A DNA stretch of 64,000 nucleotides from Micromonospora sp. C31 (GTDB lineage: Bacteria; Actinomycetota; Actinomycetes; Mycobacteriales; Micromonosporaceae): the NCBI RefSeq assembly GCF_018070575.1, contig NZ_JAGPXN010000022.1, positions 1 through 64,000 on the forward strand, in the 5' to 3' direction. Positions 36,291 to 44,928 of this stretch are shown piece by piece. Each line of letters starts with the position of its first letter. The stretch's first letter is position 1. Under the pieces are notes generated by a model. That model was not told where the DNA came from. It made no database searches and saw nothing but the letters and a program-made list of their open reading frames with translations. The translations under genes were made by a program, and so were the position numbers.

Positions 36291-39200
36291 ATGTCCGACC
36301 CGACGACCGGCACCCGGCCGCTCAACGCCGCGCAGCTCGGCGTCTGGTACGCCCAGCGGATCGATCCCACCAACCCCGTGCACAACATGGGCGGGTACCT
36401 GGAGATCCGGGGACCGCTGGACGCGGACGCCCTGCTGGCCACCGTGCGGACGCTGGTCGCCGAGGACGAGACCCTGCGGCTGCGGTTCACCGAGGTCGAC
36501 GGGATGCCCGCCCAGTACCTCGGGCCGGCACCGGACTTCACCCCCCGGCTGCGGGACCTCAGCGCCGAAGCGGACCCTCACGCGGCGGCGCTGCGGCTGA
36601 TGCGCGAGGACATGGACACCGCCCCCGACCTCGAACGCGACCGGCTGTTCCACCACGAGATCATCCGGCTGGGCCCGGACCACCACCTCTGGTACAACCG
36701 GGCCCACCACCTCATCCACGACGGCTACACCTCCACCGTGCTGCGCCGACGCGGCGCGGAGCTCTACACCGCCCTGGCCGGTGGCCGTCCCGCCGGTCCA
36801 CCGCTGGGCTCCTTCACCGCCCTGCTCGACGAGCAGTCCCGCTACGCCGGTTCCAGGGCGCAGCAGCGCGACGCCGGCTACTGGCGGCAGGTGATGGCCG
36901 ACGCCCCCCAGCCGCTGGGGCCGCCGTCGCCGGCCCGGCCCACCAACCGGGTCACCCGCCAGGTCTCCCGGGTCGACGTCGAGGGCGTCGCGCGGCTGCG
37001 CGACTTCGCCGAACGCGCGGGCGTGACCTGGCAGCAGGCGCTGCTCACCGCCGCCGCCGTGCACCGGCACCTGTGGACCGGGGACCACGACGTGCTGCTC
37101 AGCCTCCCGACGCCCGGACGGCTCGGCCCGGCCGCCATCGGCGTGCCCGGCATGATGGCGAACGTCCTGCCGCTGCGGTGCCGCGTCGACCCGGCCGAGA
37201 CCGCCGAGGCGTTGGCCGCCCGGGTCGCCCGGCAGGCGTTGCGGGCGCAGTGGCACCAGCGGTACGACTCCGCCGATCTGCTGCGCGACCTCGGCTGGTC
37301 CACCGACGGGCGGCGCGAGTTCGGTCCGGTGGTCAACTTCGTGGCCGGCGACGAGCACGACACCTTCGCCGGGCTGCCCGCCGTGCACCACCTGTTCTCC
37401 ACCGGCGGGACGGTCGAGGACGTCGCCCTCACCGTCACCCATCACCCCGAGGGTGGCCTGCGCATCGACGTCAGCGTCGACAGCGCGCACTGCGACGCCA
37501 TGGACCTCGACGCCTACCAGCGCACCTTCCACCGGGTGCTGGCCGCCATGACCGACCGTCCCGGTACGCCGGTCGGCGGCATCGAACTGCTCGACGCGGT
37601 GGAGCGTGACGCGGTGGTGCGGGGTTGGAACGAGACGTCGGTGGCGGTGGTGGATGGGTCGTTGGGTGGTTTGTTTGCGTCTCGGGTGGGTGTGGATGCG
37701 GGTGCGTTGGCGGTGGTGTGTGGGGGGGTGGGTTTGTCGTATGGGGAGTTGGATGTTCGGTCGTCTCGTTTGGCGTGGCATTTGTTGTCGGTGGGGGTTG
37801 GTCGGGGTGATGTGGTGGGGGTGTTGTTGGAGCGGGGTGTGGAGTTTGCGGTTGCGGTGTTGGGGGTGGTGAAGGCGGGTGCTGGTTATGTGTTGTTGGA
37901 TCCGGATTTTCCGGATGAGCGGTTGGGGTGGTTGTTGGGGGAGTCGGGTGCGGTGGTGTTGGTGACTCGGGATGGTTTGGTGTCTCGTGTGGGGGTTGTT
38001 GGTGGTTGTTCGGTGGTGCGGGTGGATGGGGATGCGGGGGTTATTGGTTCGTGTTCTTCGGTGGTGCCTTCGGTGGGGGTGGGTGGTTCGGATGTGGCGT
38101 GTGTGATGTTTACGTCGGGGTCGACGGGGGTGCCGAAGGGTGTGGTGGCGTCGCATCGGGCTCTGGTGGGGAGTTTGGTGGGGCAGGGGTATGCGGTGTT
38201 TGGGCCGGGGGAGGTGTTCTTGCAGTGTTCGCCGGTGTCGTGGGATGCGTTTTCGTTGGAGTTTTGGGGGGCGTTGTTGTTTGGTGGGGTGTGTGTGTTG
38301 CAGGAGGGGCAGCGGCCTGAGCCGTCGGTGATTGTGTCGTTGGTGGCGGAGCATCGGGTGTCGATGTTGCAGTTGTCGTCGGGGTTGTTCAATTTGTTGG
38401 TGGAGGAGTATCCGGAGGCGTTTGACGGGGTGCGGGTGGCGTTTACGGGGGGTGAGGCGGCTTCGGGTGTGCATGTGGCGCGGATTGTGGCGCGGTGTCC
38501 GGGGTTGCGGGTGGCTAATGGTTATGGGCCGGCGGAGTCGATGGGTTTTTCGACGACGTTTGAGGTGCCGGTTGGTTTTTCGGGTTCGTCGGTGCCGGTG
38601 GGTCGGGCGGTGGCGAACAAGCGGGTGTTTGTGTTGGATGGTTGTTTGCGGCCGGTGCCGGTGGGGGTTGTTGGTGAGGTGTATTTGGCGGGTGTGGGTG
38701 TGGCGGTTGGTTATTTGAATCGGTCGGGTTTGACGGCGCAGCGGTTTGTGGCTGATCCGTTTGGTGGGTCGGGTGAGCGGTTGTATCGGACGGGTGATCT
38801 GGCGCGGTGGTCGTCGGCGGGGGTGTTGGAGTTCGTGGGGCGGGTTGATGGGCAGGTGAAGGTTCGGGGGTTCCGGGTCGAGCCTGGTGAGGTCGAGGCG
38901 GTGCTGTTGGGTCATGAGCGGGTGGGGCAGGCCGCGGTGGTCGCGGTGCCGGATCCGAGCGGCACCCTCCGCCTGGTCGCCTACCTCGTCCCGGACGTAC
39001 GGCCGCGCACCGTCGCCCACGAGGCTCCCGCCGACGGGCCTTCCGCACTGGACGCGCTGCCGGCTGCCTCCGCCCACTCCGCCGCTGCGTCTCCCACCGC
39101 CTCGGCTTCCACCGTCTCCGCCGCTGCGTCCCCCGTCGGCCTGGTGGAGGACGTGCGGGAGTGGGTGCGGGGTCGGTTGCCGGAGCACATGGTGCCGTCG

Positions 39201-42200
39201 GTGGTGGTGGTGCTGGAGCGGATGCCGTTGACCGCGAACGGCAAGCTCGACCGCAGGGCCCTGCCCGCGCCGGACCTGAGCGCCGGTCGGGCAGCCGGTC
39301 GTGGCCCGCGTGATCCGCGGGAGGAGATCCTGTGTGGCCTGTACGCCGAGGTCCTGGGCGTGGCGTCGGTCAGCATCGACGACGACTTCTTCGACCTGGG
39401 TGGGCACTCGTTGCTCGCCGCGAGACTCGCCGCCCGGGCCCGCACCGTCCTCGGTGTCGACCTGAGCATCCGCGACATCTTCACCGCACCCACCATCGCC
39501 ACCCTCACCGACCACCTCGCCTCCACCGGCCGCGCCCGCATGCGGCCCGCCGTCACCGCCGGGTCGCGCCCCGAGCGGGTCCCGCTGTCGTACGCGCAGC
39601 GCCGGCTCTGGCTCATCGACTCCCTGGAGGGAGGCGGCGCCACCTACAACGTGCCGCTCGCCGTGCGGCTCACCGGTGACCTGGACGTCGACGCCCTGCG
39701 GGCCGCCCTGACCGACCTGGCCGACCGCCACGAGGTGCTGCGCACGGTCGTCGAGACCGTCGACGGCGAGCCGTACCAGCGTGTCGTCGACACCGCGCCG
39801 GTGCCCGTGGCGCTGCGCCGGGCCGCCCCCGACGACGTGGAGGCGCTGCTGGCCGAGGAGGCCCGGCACGCCTTCGACCTCACCGCCGCCCCGCCGATCC
39901 GGGTCACCCTGGTCGACTGCGGTGAACAGGAGTGGGTGCTGCTCGTGCTGCTGCACCACATCGCCACGGACGGGCAGTCGCTGCGTCCCCTCTTCGCCGA
40001 CCTGGCCACCGCCTACGCGGCCCGGCGCGTTGGCCGCGCCCCCGACTGGCCGCCGCTGCCCGTCCAGTACGCCGACTACGCACTCTGGCAGCGTGCCATG
40101 CTCGGTGACCGCGACGATCCCACCAGCGTGCACGCCACCGACCTCGCCCACTGGCGTACCGCCCTGCACGGGCTGCCCGAGGAGCTCGCGCTGCCGCTGG
40201 ACCGGCCCCGCCCGGCGGTCGCCGACCACCGTGGCGGTGCCGTGCCCGTCCGGCTGGACCCCGACCTGACCGAGCGTGTCCGCCAGCTCGCCCGCCAGCA
40301 GCGGTGCACCCCGTTCATGGTGCTCCAGGCGGCGCTCGCGCTCACCCTGACCCGGTTCGGCGCGGGCACCGACGTGCCCATCGGCACCCCGGTCGCCGGC
40401 CGCTGCGACGACACGCTGGACGCGCTGGTCGGTTTCTTCGTCAACACCGTGGTGCTGCGCACCGACACCTCCGGCGACCCCTCCTTCACCGACCTGCTGG
40501 CCCGGGTACGCGCCACCGACCTCGACGCCCTCGCCCACGCCGAACTTCCCTTCGACCTGCTCCTGGAGGCACTCAACCCGGTCCGCTCCCTCGCCCGGCA
40601 TCCCCTGTTCCAGGTCTGCCTGGCCCTCGACGACGCGACCGACGGCGAACTGCGGCTGCCCGGCCTGCGCTGCGGCCGGGGCGGCGTGGTCGACACCGCC
40701 GCCGCGAAGTTCGACCTGGAGTTCCTGCTGCGCGACGAGGGCGACGCCGGCATCGGCGGCGCGCTGATCTACAGCGCGGCCCTGTTCGACCCGTCGACCG
40801 CCGACCGCCTCGTCGCCGCCCTGCGCCGCGTGCTGACCCAGGTGCTCGACGACCCGGCCCTTCCCGTGGACGCCGTCGACGTCCTCGGCGCCGACGAGCG
40901 CCATGCCGTTCTGCGGGGTTGGAACGAGACGTCGGTGGCGGTGGTGGATGGGTCGTTGGGTGGTTTGTTTGCGTCTCGGGTGGGTGTGGATGCGGGTGCG
41001 TTGGCGGTGGTGTGTGGGGGGGTGGGTTTGTCGTATGGGGAGTTGGATGTTCGGTCGTCTCGTTTGGCGTGGCATTTGTTGTCGGTGGGGGTTGGTCGGG
41101 GTGATGTGGTGGGGGTGTTGTTGGAGCGGGGTGTGGAGTTTGCGGTTGCGGTGTTGGGGGTGGTGAAGGCGGGTGCTGGTTATGTGTTGTTGGATCCGGA
41201 TTTTCCGGATGAGCGGTTGGGGTGGTTGTTGGGGGAGTCGGGTGCGGTGGTGTTGGTGACTCGGGATGGTTTGGTGTCTCGTGTGGGGGTTGTTGGTGGT
41301 TGTTCGGTGGTGCGGGTGGATGGGGATGCGGGGGTTATTGGTTCGTGTTCTTCGGTGGTGCCTTCGGTGGGGGTGGGTGGTTCGGATGTGGCGTGTGTGA
41401 TGTTTACGTCGGGGTCGACGGGGGTGCCGAAGGGTGTGGTGGCGTCGCATCGGGCTCTGGTGGGGAGTTTGGTGGGGCAGGGGTATGCGGTGTTTGGGCC
41501 GGGGGAGGTGTTCTTGCAGTGTTCGCCGGTGTCGTGGGATGCGTTTTCGTTGGAGTTTTGGGGGGCGTTGTTGTTTGGTGGGGTGTGTGTGTTGCAGGAG
41601 GGGCAGCGGCCTGAGCCGTCGGTGATTGTGTCGTTGGTGGCGGAGCATCGGGTGTCGATGTTGCAGTTGTCGTCGGGGTTGTTCAATTTGTTGGTGGAGG
41701 AGTATCCGGAGGCGTTTGACGGGGTGCGGGTGGCGTTTACGGGGGGTGAGGCGGCTTCGGGTGTGCATGTGGCGCGGATTGTGGCGCGGTGTCCGGGGTT
41801 GCGGGTGGCTAATGGTTATGGGCCGGCGGAGTCGATGGGTTTTTCGACGACGTTTGAGGTGCCGGTTGGTTTTTCGGGTTCGTCGGTGCCGGTGGGTCGG
41901 GCGGTGGCGAACAAGCGGGTGTTTGTGTTGGATGGTTGTTTGCGGCCGGTGCCGGTGGGGGTTGTTGGTGAGGTGTATTTGGCGGGTGTGGGTGTGGCGG
42001 TTGGTTATTTGAATCGGTCGGGTTTGACGGCGCAGCGGTTTGTGGCTGATCCGTTTGGTGGGTCGGGTGAGCGGTTGTATCGGACGGGTGATCTGGCGCG
42101 GTGGTCGTCGGCGGGGGTGTTGGAGTTCGTGGGGCGGGTTGATGGGCAGGTGAAGGTTCGGGGGTTCCGGGTCGAGCCTGGTGAGGTCGAGGCGGTGCTG

Positions 42201-42899
42201 TTGGGTCATGAGCGGGTGGGGCAGGCCGCGGTGGTCGCGGTGCCGGATCCGAGCGGCACCCTCCGCCTGGTCGCCTACCTCGTCCCGGACGTACGGCCGC
42301 GCACCGTCGCCCACGAGGCTCCCGCCGACGGGCCTTCCGCACTGGACGCGCTGCCGGCTGCCTCCGCCCACTCCGCCGCTGCGTCTCCCACCGCCTCGGC
42401 TTCCACCGTCTCCGCCGCTGCGTCCCCCGTCGGCCTGGTGGAGGACGTGCGGGAGTGGGTGCGGGGTCGGTTGCCGGAGCACATGGTGCCGTCGGTGGTG
42501 GTGGTGCTGGAGCGGATGCCGTTGACCGCGAACGGCAAGCTCGACCGCAGGGCCCTGCCCGCGCCGGACCTGAGCGCCGGTCGGGCAGCCGGTCGTGGCC
42601 CGCGTGATCCGCGGGAGGAGATCCTGTGTGGCCTGTACGCCGAGGTCCTGGGCGTGGCGTCGGTCAGCATCGACGACGACTTCTTCGACCTGGGTGGGCA
42701 CTCGTTGCTCGCCGCGAGACTCGCCGCCCGGGCCCGCACCGTCCTCGGTGTCGACCTGAGCATCCGCGACATCTTCACCGCACCCACCATCGCCACCCTC
42801 ACCGAGCACCTGCCCGCCGCGCCGGCCCGCGCCCGACCGACGCTGCGCCGGCGGACCCAGGCCGGCACCGCCCTGCCCGGCGGGCCGGTGGGCGGGTAG
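36291..42899 (+). CDS. Non-ribosomal peptide synthetase, C-A-T-C-A-T
   Basis: 2202 residues. C1 about 1-430 with active site HHLIHDG; A1 about 436-985 with FTSGSTGVPKG, NGYGPAES, YRTGDLA and NGKLDRR; T1 about 1005-1080 (Ser in GGHSL near 1038); C2 about 1096-1530 (HHIATDG); A2 about 1536-2085; T2 near 2136. C1 is unlike the other C domains and may accept a carrier-bound acyl group. My reading of the A specificity residues, identical for both, is D-A-L-Q-F-G-G-G-F-K, no firm match (part Val-like, part Gln-like). A1-T1 and A2-T2 are nearly perfect copies with G/T-ending codons unlike the flanks. The protein ends with a RPTLRRRT tail. Confidence 0.93.
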   Translation: MSDPTTGTRPLNAAQLGVWYAQRIDPTNPVHNMGGYLEIRGPLDADALLATVRTLVAEDETLRLRFTEVDGMPAQYLGPAPDFTPRLRDLSAEADPHAAALRLMREDMDTAPDLERDRLFHHEIIRLGPDHHLWYNRAHHLIHDGYTSTVLRRRGAELYTALAGGRPAGPPLGSFTALLDEQSRYAGSRAQQRDAGYWRQVMADAPQPLGPPSPARPTNRVTRQVSRVDVEGVARLRDFAERAGVTWQQALLTAAAVHRHLWTGDHDVLLSLPTPGRLGPAAIGVPGMMANVLPLRCRVDPAETAEALAARVARQALRAQWHQRYDSADLLRDLGWSTDGRREFGPVVNFVAGDEHDTFAGLPAVHHLFSTGGTVEDVALTVTHHPEGGLRIDVSVDSAHCDAMDLDAYQRTFHRVLAAMTDRPGTPVGGIELLDAVERDAVVRGWNETSVAVVDGSLGGLFASRVGVDAGALAVVCGGVGLSYGELDVRSSRLAWHLLSVGVGRGDVVGVLLERGVEFAVAVLGVVKAGAGYVLLDPDFPDERLGWLLGESGAVVLVTRDGLVSRVGVVGGCSVVRVDGDAGVIGSCSSVVPSVGVGGSDVACVMFTSGSTGVPKGVVASHRALVGSLVGQGYAVFGPGEVFLQCSPVSWDAFSLEFWGALLFGGVCVLQEGQRPEPSVIVSLVAEHRVSMLQLSSGLFNLLVEEYPEAFDGVRVAFTGGEAASGVHVARIVARCPGLRVANGYGPAESMGFSTTFEVPVGFSGSSVPVGRAVANKRVFVLDGCLRPVPVGVVGEVYLAGVGVAVGYLNRSGLTAQRFVADPFGGSGERLYRTGDLARWSSAGVLEFVGRVDGQVKVRGFRVEPGEVEAVLLGHERVGQAAVVAVPDPSGTLRLVAYLVPDVRPRTVAHEAPADGPSALDALPAASAHSAAASPTASASTVSAAASPVGLVEDVREWVRGRLPEHMVPSVVVVLERMPLTANGKLDRRALPAPDLSAGRAAGRGPRDPREEILCGLYAEVLGVASVSIDDDFFDLGGHSLLAARLAARARTVLGVDLSIRDIFTAPTIATLTDHLASTGRARMRPAVTAGSRPERVPLSYAQRRLWLIDSLEGGGATYNVPLAVRLTGDLDVDALRAALTDLADRHEVLRTVVETVDGEPYQRVVDTAPVPVALRRAAPDDVEALLAEEARHAFDLTAAPPIRVTLVDCGEQEWVLLVLLHHIATDGQSLRPLFADLATAYAARRVGRAPDWPPLPVQYADYALWQRAMLGDRDDPTSVHATDLAHWRTALHGLPEELALPLDRPRPAVADHRGGAVPVRLDPDLTERVRQLARQQRCTPFMVLQAALALTLTRFGAGTDVPIGTPVAGRCDDTLDALVGFFVNTVVLRTDTSGDPSFTDLLARVRATDLDALAHAELPFDLLLEALNPVRSLARHPLFQVCLALDDATDGELRLPGLRCGRGGVVDTAAAKFDLEFLLRDEGDAGIGGALIYSAALFDPSTADRLVAALRRVLTQVLDDPALPVDAVDVLGADERHAVLRGWNETSVAVVDGSLGGLFASRVGVDAGALAVVCGGVGLSYGELDVRSSRLAWHLLSVGVGRGDVVGVLLERGVEFAVAVLGVVKAGAGYVLLDPDFPDERLGWLLGESGAVVLVTRDGLVSRVGVVGGCSVVRVDGDAGVIGSCSSVVPSVGVGGSDVACVMFTSGSTGVPKGVVASHRALVGSLVGQGYAVFGPGEVFLQCSPVSWDAFSLEFWGALLFGGVCVLQEGQRPEPSVIVSLVAEHRVSMLQLSSGLFNLLVEEYPEAFDGVRVAFTGGEAASGVHVARIVARCPGLRVANGYGPAESMGFSTTFEVPVGFSGSSVPVGRAVANKRVFVLDGCLRPVPVGVVGEVYLAGVGVAVGYLNRSGLTAQRFVADPFGGSGERLYRTGDLARWSSAGVLEFVGRVDGQVKVRGFRVEPGEVEAVLLGHERVGQAAVVAVPDPSGTLRLVAYLVPDVRPRTVAHEAPADGPSALDALPAASAHSAAASPTASASTVSAAASPVGLVEDVREWVRGRLPEHMVPSVVVVLERMPLTANGKLDRRALPAPDLSAGRAAGRGPRDPREEILCGLYAEVLGVASVSIDDDFFDLGGHSLLAARLAARARTVLGVDLSIRDIFTAPTIATLTEHLPAAPARARPTLRRRTQAGTALPGGPVGG
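37618..39511 (+). repeat. 1.9-kb direct repeat, copy 1 (A1-T1)
   Basis: From the A-domain start (RGWNET) to almost the end of the T domain. It appears identical to 40912-42805 (offset 3294 bases); I compared the translations of several frames and spot-checked bases. The first 1.3 kb is very rich in G and T on the coding strand. Confidence 0.9.
40912..42805 (+). repeat. 1.9-kb direct repeat, copy 2 (A2-T2)
   Basis: Second copy of the A-T block. Flanking C-domain sequence differs completely, so the block boundaries coincide with domain boundaries. This implies gene conversion or module duplication so recent that no differences have accumulated. Confidence 0.9.
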
Positions 42900-42909
42900 C
42901 CGCACCCAA

Positions 42910-42952
42910 CCTGCCCCGCGGACTGCCGCTGGTCGGCCCACCGCCCCGATAG
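42910..42952 (+). promoter_or_regulatory. Shared cluster promoter element, copy 1 (before thioesterase)
   Basis: CCTGCCCC-N3-GACTGCC-N22-TAG. The same elements with identical spacing occur at 51697 and 62523. The two CTGCC cores are 12 bases apart, as in direct-repeat activator sites, and GATAGT at the right end could be the -10 box. Confidence 0.55.
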
Positions 42953-43062
42953 TCTCAGCCCGAATGGGATCACACGTGCGAATGCCTTTATCACTCGCAC
43001 TCCAGCCATTCCCGATTCTTCATCCAATGTCATGCCACGCGCGTCGACGAATGGAGCGCATC

Positions 43063-43860
43063 GTGAACCCTGCCCGACACCCGACCGACCACCCGTCGCC
43101 CGACGACGTCGTCTGGGTGCTGCCCGGCGACGACGGCGAGCCCCCCCGCACCTCACTGCTCGTGCTCCCGCACGCGGGCGGCAACGCCCACGCGTACGCG
43201 CCGTGGCGGGAGCGCCTGCCCGCCGGCGTACGGTTGCTCGTCGGCCAGTACCCGGGGCGCGGTGCCCGGTTCTCCGAGCCGTTGCCCGAGCGGATGGCCG
43301 ACCTCGTCGACCCCATCGTGGCCTGCCTGCCGCCCGACACCGACGACCTGGTCGTGCTCGGGCACAGCATGGGGTCCCTGGTGGCGTACGAGGTGACCCG
43401 TGCCCTGACGGCGGCCGGTCGAGCCCCGCGTGCCCTGATCGCCTCCGCCTGCCGGGCCCCCTTCCTGCCCAACCCCAGCCCCGTGCATCCGGACACGCTC
43501 GACGACGACCAGCTCGTCGCCGCCATCAAGGAACGCGGTGGCACCGACGACGGCATTCTCGACGAGCCCGAGCTGCGGGAACTGGTGCTGCCGTCGATCC
43601 GAGCCGACTTCGCCATCGACGACGCCTACCGCTCCGCCGAGACCGCGCCGCTGGACTGCCCGGTCGCCGTGATCGGTGGCGACGCCGACCCCGTCGTGCC
43701 GGCCGCCGCCCTCGGCCGGTGGGTCGACGTCACCCGCGCCGCCGTGACCACCCACGTGCTGCCGGGTGGCCACTTCTACTTCCAGGACCAGATGGATGAC
43801 TTCCTGTCCCTGGTCACCACGGTCGTCGACGGCGCCACCGTCCGGCCCGAGTACGCCTGA
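43063..43860 (+). CDS. Type II thioesterase (editing)
   Basis: 265 residues, alpha/beta hydrolase. Oxyanion and nucleophile region LPHAGGNAHAY and Ser102 in GHSMGS, with Asp in GGDADPVVP and His in PGGHFYF. This is the GrsT/RifR type that clears mis-primed carrier domains. The GTG at 43063, with GGAG six bases upstream, was preferred over several earlier starts. The 163-base gap before it carries a cluster promoter element. Confidence 0.9.
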   Translation: MNPARHPTDHPSPDDVVWVLPGDDGEPPRTSLLVLPHAGGNAHAYAPWRERLPAGVRLLVGQYPGRGARFSEPLPERMADLVDPIVACLPPDTDDLVVLGHSMGSLVAYEVTRALTAAGRAPRALIASACRAPFLPNPSPVHPDTLDDDQLVAAIKERGGTDDGILDEPELRELVLPSIRADFAIDDAYRSAETAPLDCPVAVIGGDADPVVPAAALGRWVDVTRAAVTTHVLPGGHFYFQDQMDDFLSLVTTVVDGATVRPEYA

Positions 43861-43885
43861 CCACCCATCCCCAGGAGGATCCCCG

Positions 43886-44920
43886 ATGTCACCCACAGCG
43901 CAGGTGGTGCCCGCCGTCCACCTCGACGTGCGCCGCGAGCCGGGCAAGCCGGCCATCATCGTCACCCCGCCGATCGAGGGGATCGACGCCGCCGTCGAGT
44001 GGGTCACCGCCCACCGGCAGGCCGTCCGCGCCGAGCTGCTGCGCTGCGGCGCCGTCATGGTCCGCGGCCTGCCGGTGGCCGACACCACCGACTTCGCCCG
44101 GGTCCGTGACGTGCTGATGCCGCAGCGCACCGGGTACCGGGAGAAGGCCACCCCGCGTACCGACTTCGGCGAGGGCGTCTTCTCCTCCACCGACCTGCCC
44201 GCCGTGCAGCCGATCCGGCTGCACAACGAGAACAGCTACACCCTCGACTTCCCCGGCACCCTGCTGTTCGCCTGCCTCACCGCCCCCGAGACCGGCGGCG
44301 CCACCACCGTCGGCGACATGCGCGAGGCGCTGCGGCTGATGCCGGCGCACCTGCGCGAGCGGTTCGCCGCCGCCGGCTGGCTGCTGGTGCGCAACTTCTC
44401 CGAGCTGGCCGGCCTGCCCTGGCACAAGAGCTTCGCCACCGACGACCCGGCCGGCGTCGAGGAGTACTGCCGGGAGAACGTCATCGGCCACGAGTGGCTG
44501 CCCGACAGCGAACTGCGTACCCGCCAGCGCCGCGCGGCGATCATCACCCATCCGGTCACCGGCGAGCAGTCCTGGTTCAACCACTACGCCTTCTGGAACC
44601 GGTGGACCCTCGACGCGGACGTGCGCGAGGTCCTGCTGGAGACCTACGGCGAGGACGGGCTGCCGTTCGACACGTACGTCGGCGACGGCTCCGCGCTCAC
44701 CGCGCAGGAGGTCTGCGCCATCAACGACGTCTACGACCGGGTCACCGTGCGCGAGACCTGGCAGCGGGGCGACCTGCTGATGGTCGACAACATCCTGTGC
44801 GCCCACGGCCGGGAGGCGTTCACCGGCGCCCGCAAGATCGTCGTGGCGATGGGTGACGAGGTGTCGCTGGCCGACTGCCAGCCCAGCCCCGCCCCGGCGA
44901 CCACCCCCCACGGGAAGTGA
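43886..44920 (+). CDS. TauD/SyrP-like Fe(II)/2-oxoglutarate dioxygenase
   Basis: 344 residues. Iron ligands by motif: His113 and Glu115 in LHNENSYT and the distal His307 in LCAHGREAFTG, with an Arg following for 2-oxoglutarate (GARKIVVAMG). The HNENSY pattern resembles SyrP, which hydroxylates the beta carbon of an amino acid tethered to a carrier domain. The start has AGGAGG upstream. The next gene, an A-T didomain, is a natural partner: A loads, T carries and this enzyme hydroxylates. The amino acid is not established. Confidence 0.85.
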   Translation: MSPTAQVVPAVHLDVRREPGKPAIIVTPPIEGIDAAVEWVTAHRQAVRAELLRCGAVMVRGLPVADTTDFARVRDVLMPQRTGYREKATPRTDFGEGVFSSTDLPAVQPIRLHNENSYTLDFPGTLLFACLTAPETGGATTVGDMREALRLMPAHLRERFAAAGWLLVRNFSELAGLPWHKSFATDDPAGVEEYCRENVIGHEWLPDSELRTRQRRAAIITHPVTGEQSWFNHYAFWNRWTLDADVREVLLETYGEDGLPFDTYVGDGSALTAQEVCAINDVYDRVTVRETWQRGDLLMVDNILCAHGREAFTGARKIVVAMGDEVSLADCQPSPAPATTPHGK

Positions 44921-44928
44921 GCCGCGCC

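Noticed and set aside
37618..42805. The perfect repeat taken as an assembly error
   Set aside because: Not excluded, but the distinct C domain between the copies and domain-exact boundaries fit a real duplication. I kept it as a biological repeat with a request for long-read confirmation.
36210..42941. A 2,243-codon open frame on the minus strand opposite the first NRPS, with His/Arg/Pro-rich low-complexity repeats
   Set aside because: It is the antisense of the C-A-T-C-A-T gene. Its odd composition comes from the G/T-rich A domains read in reverse; it shows no domain or ribosome site.
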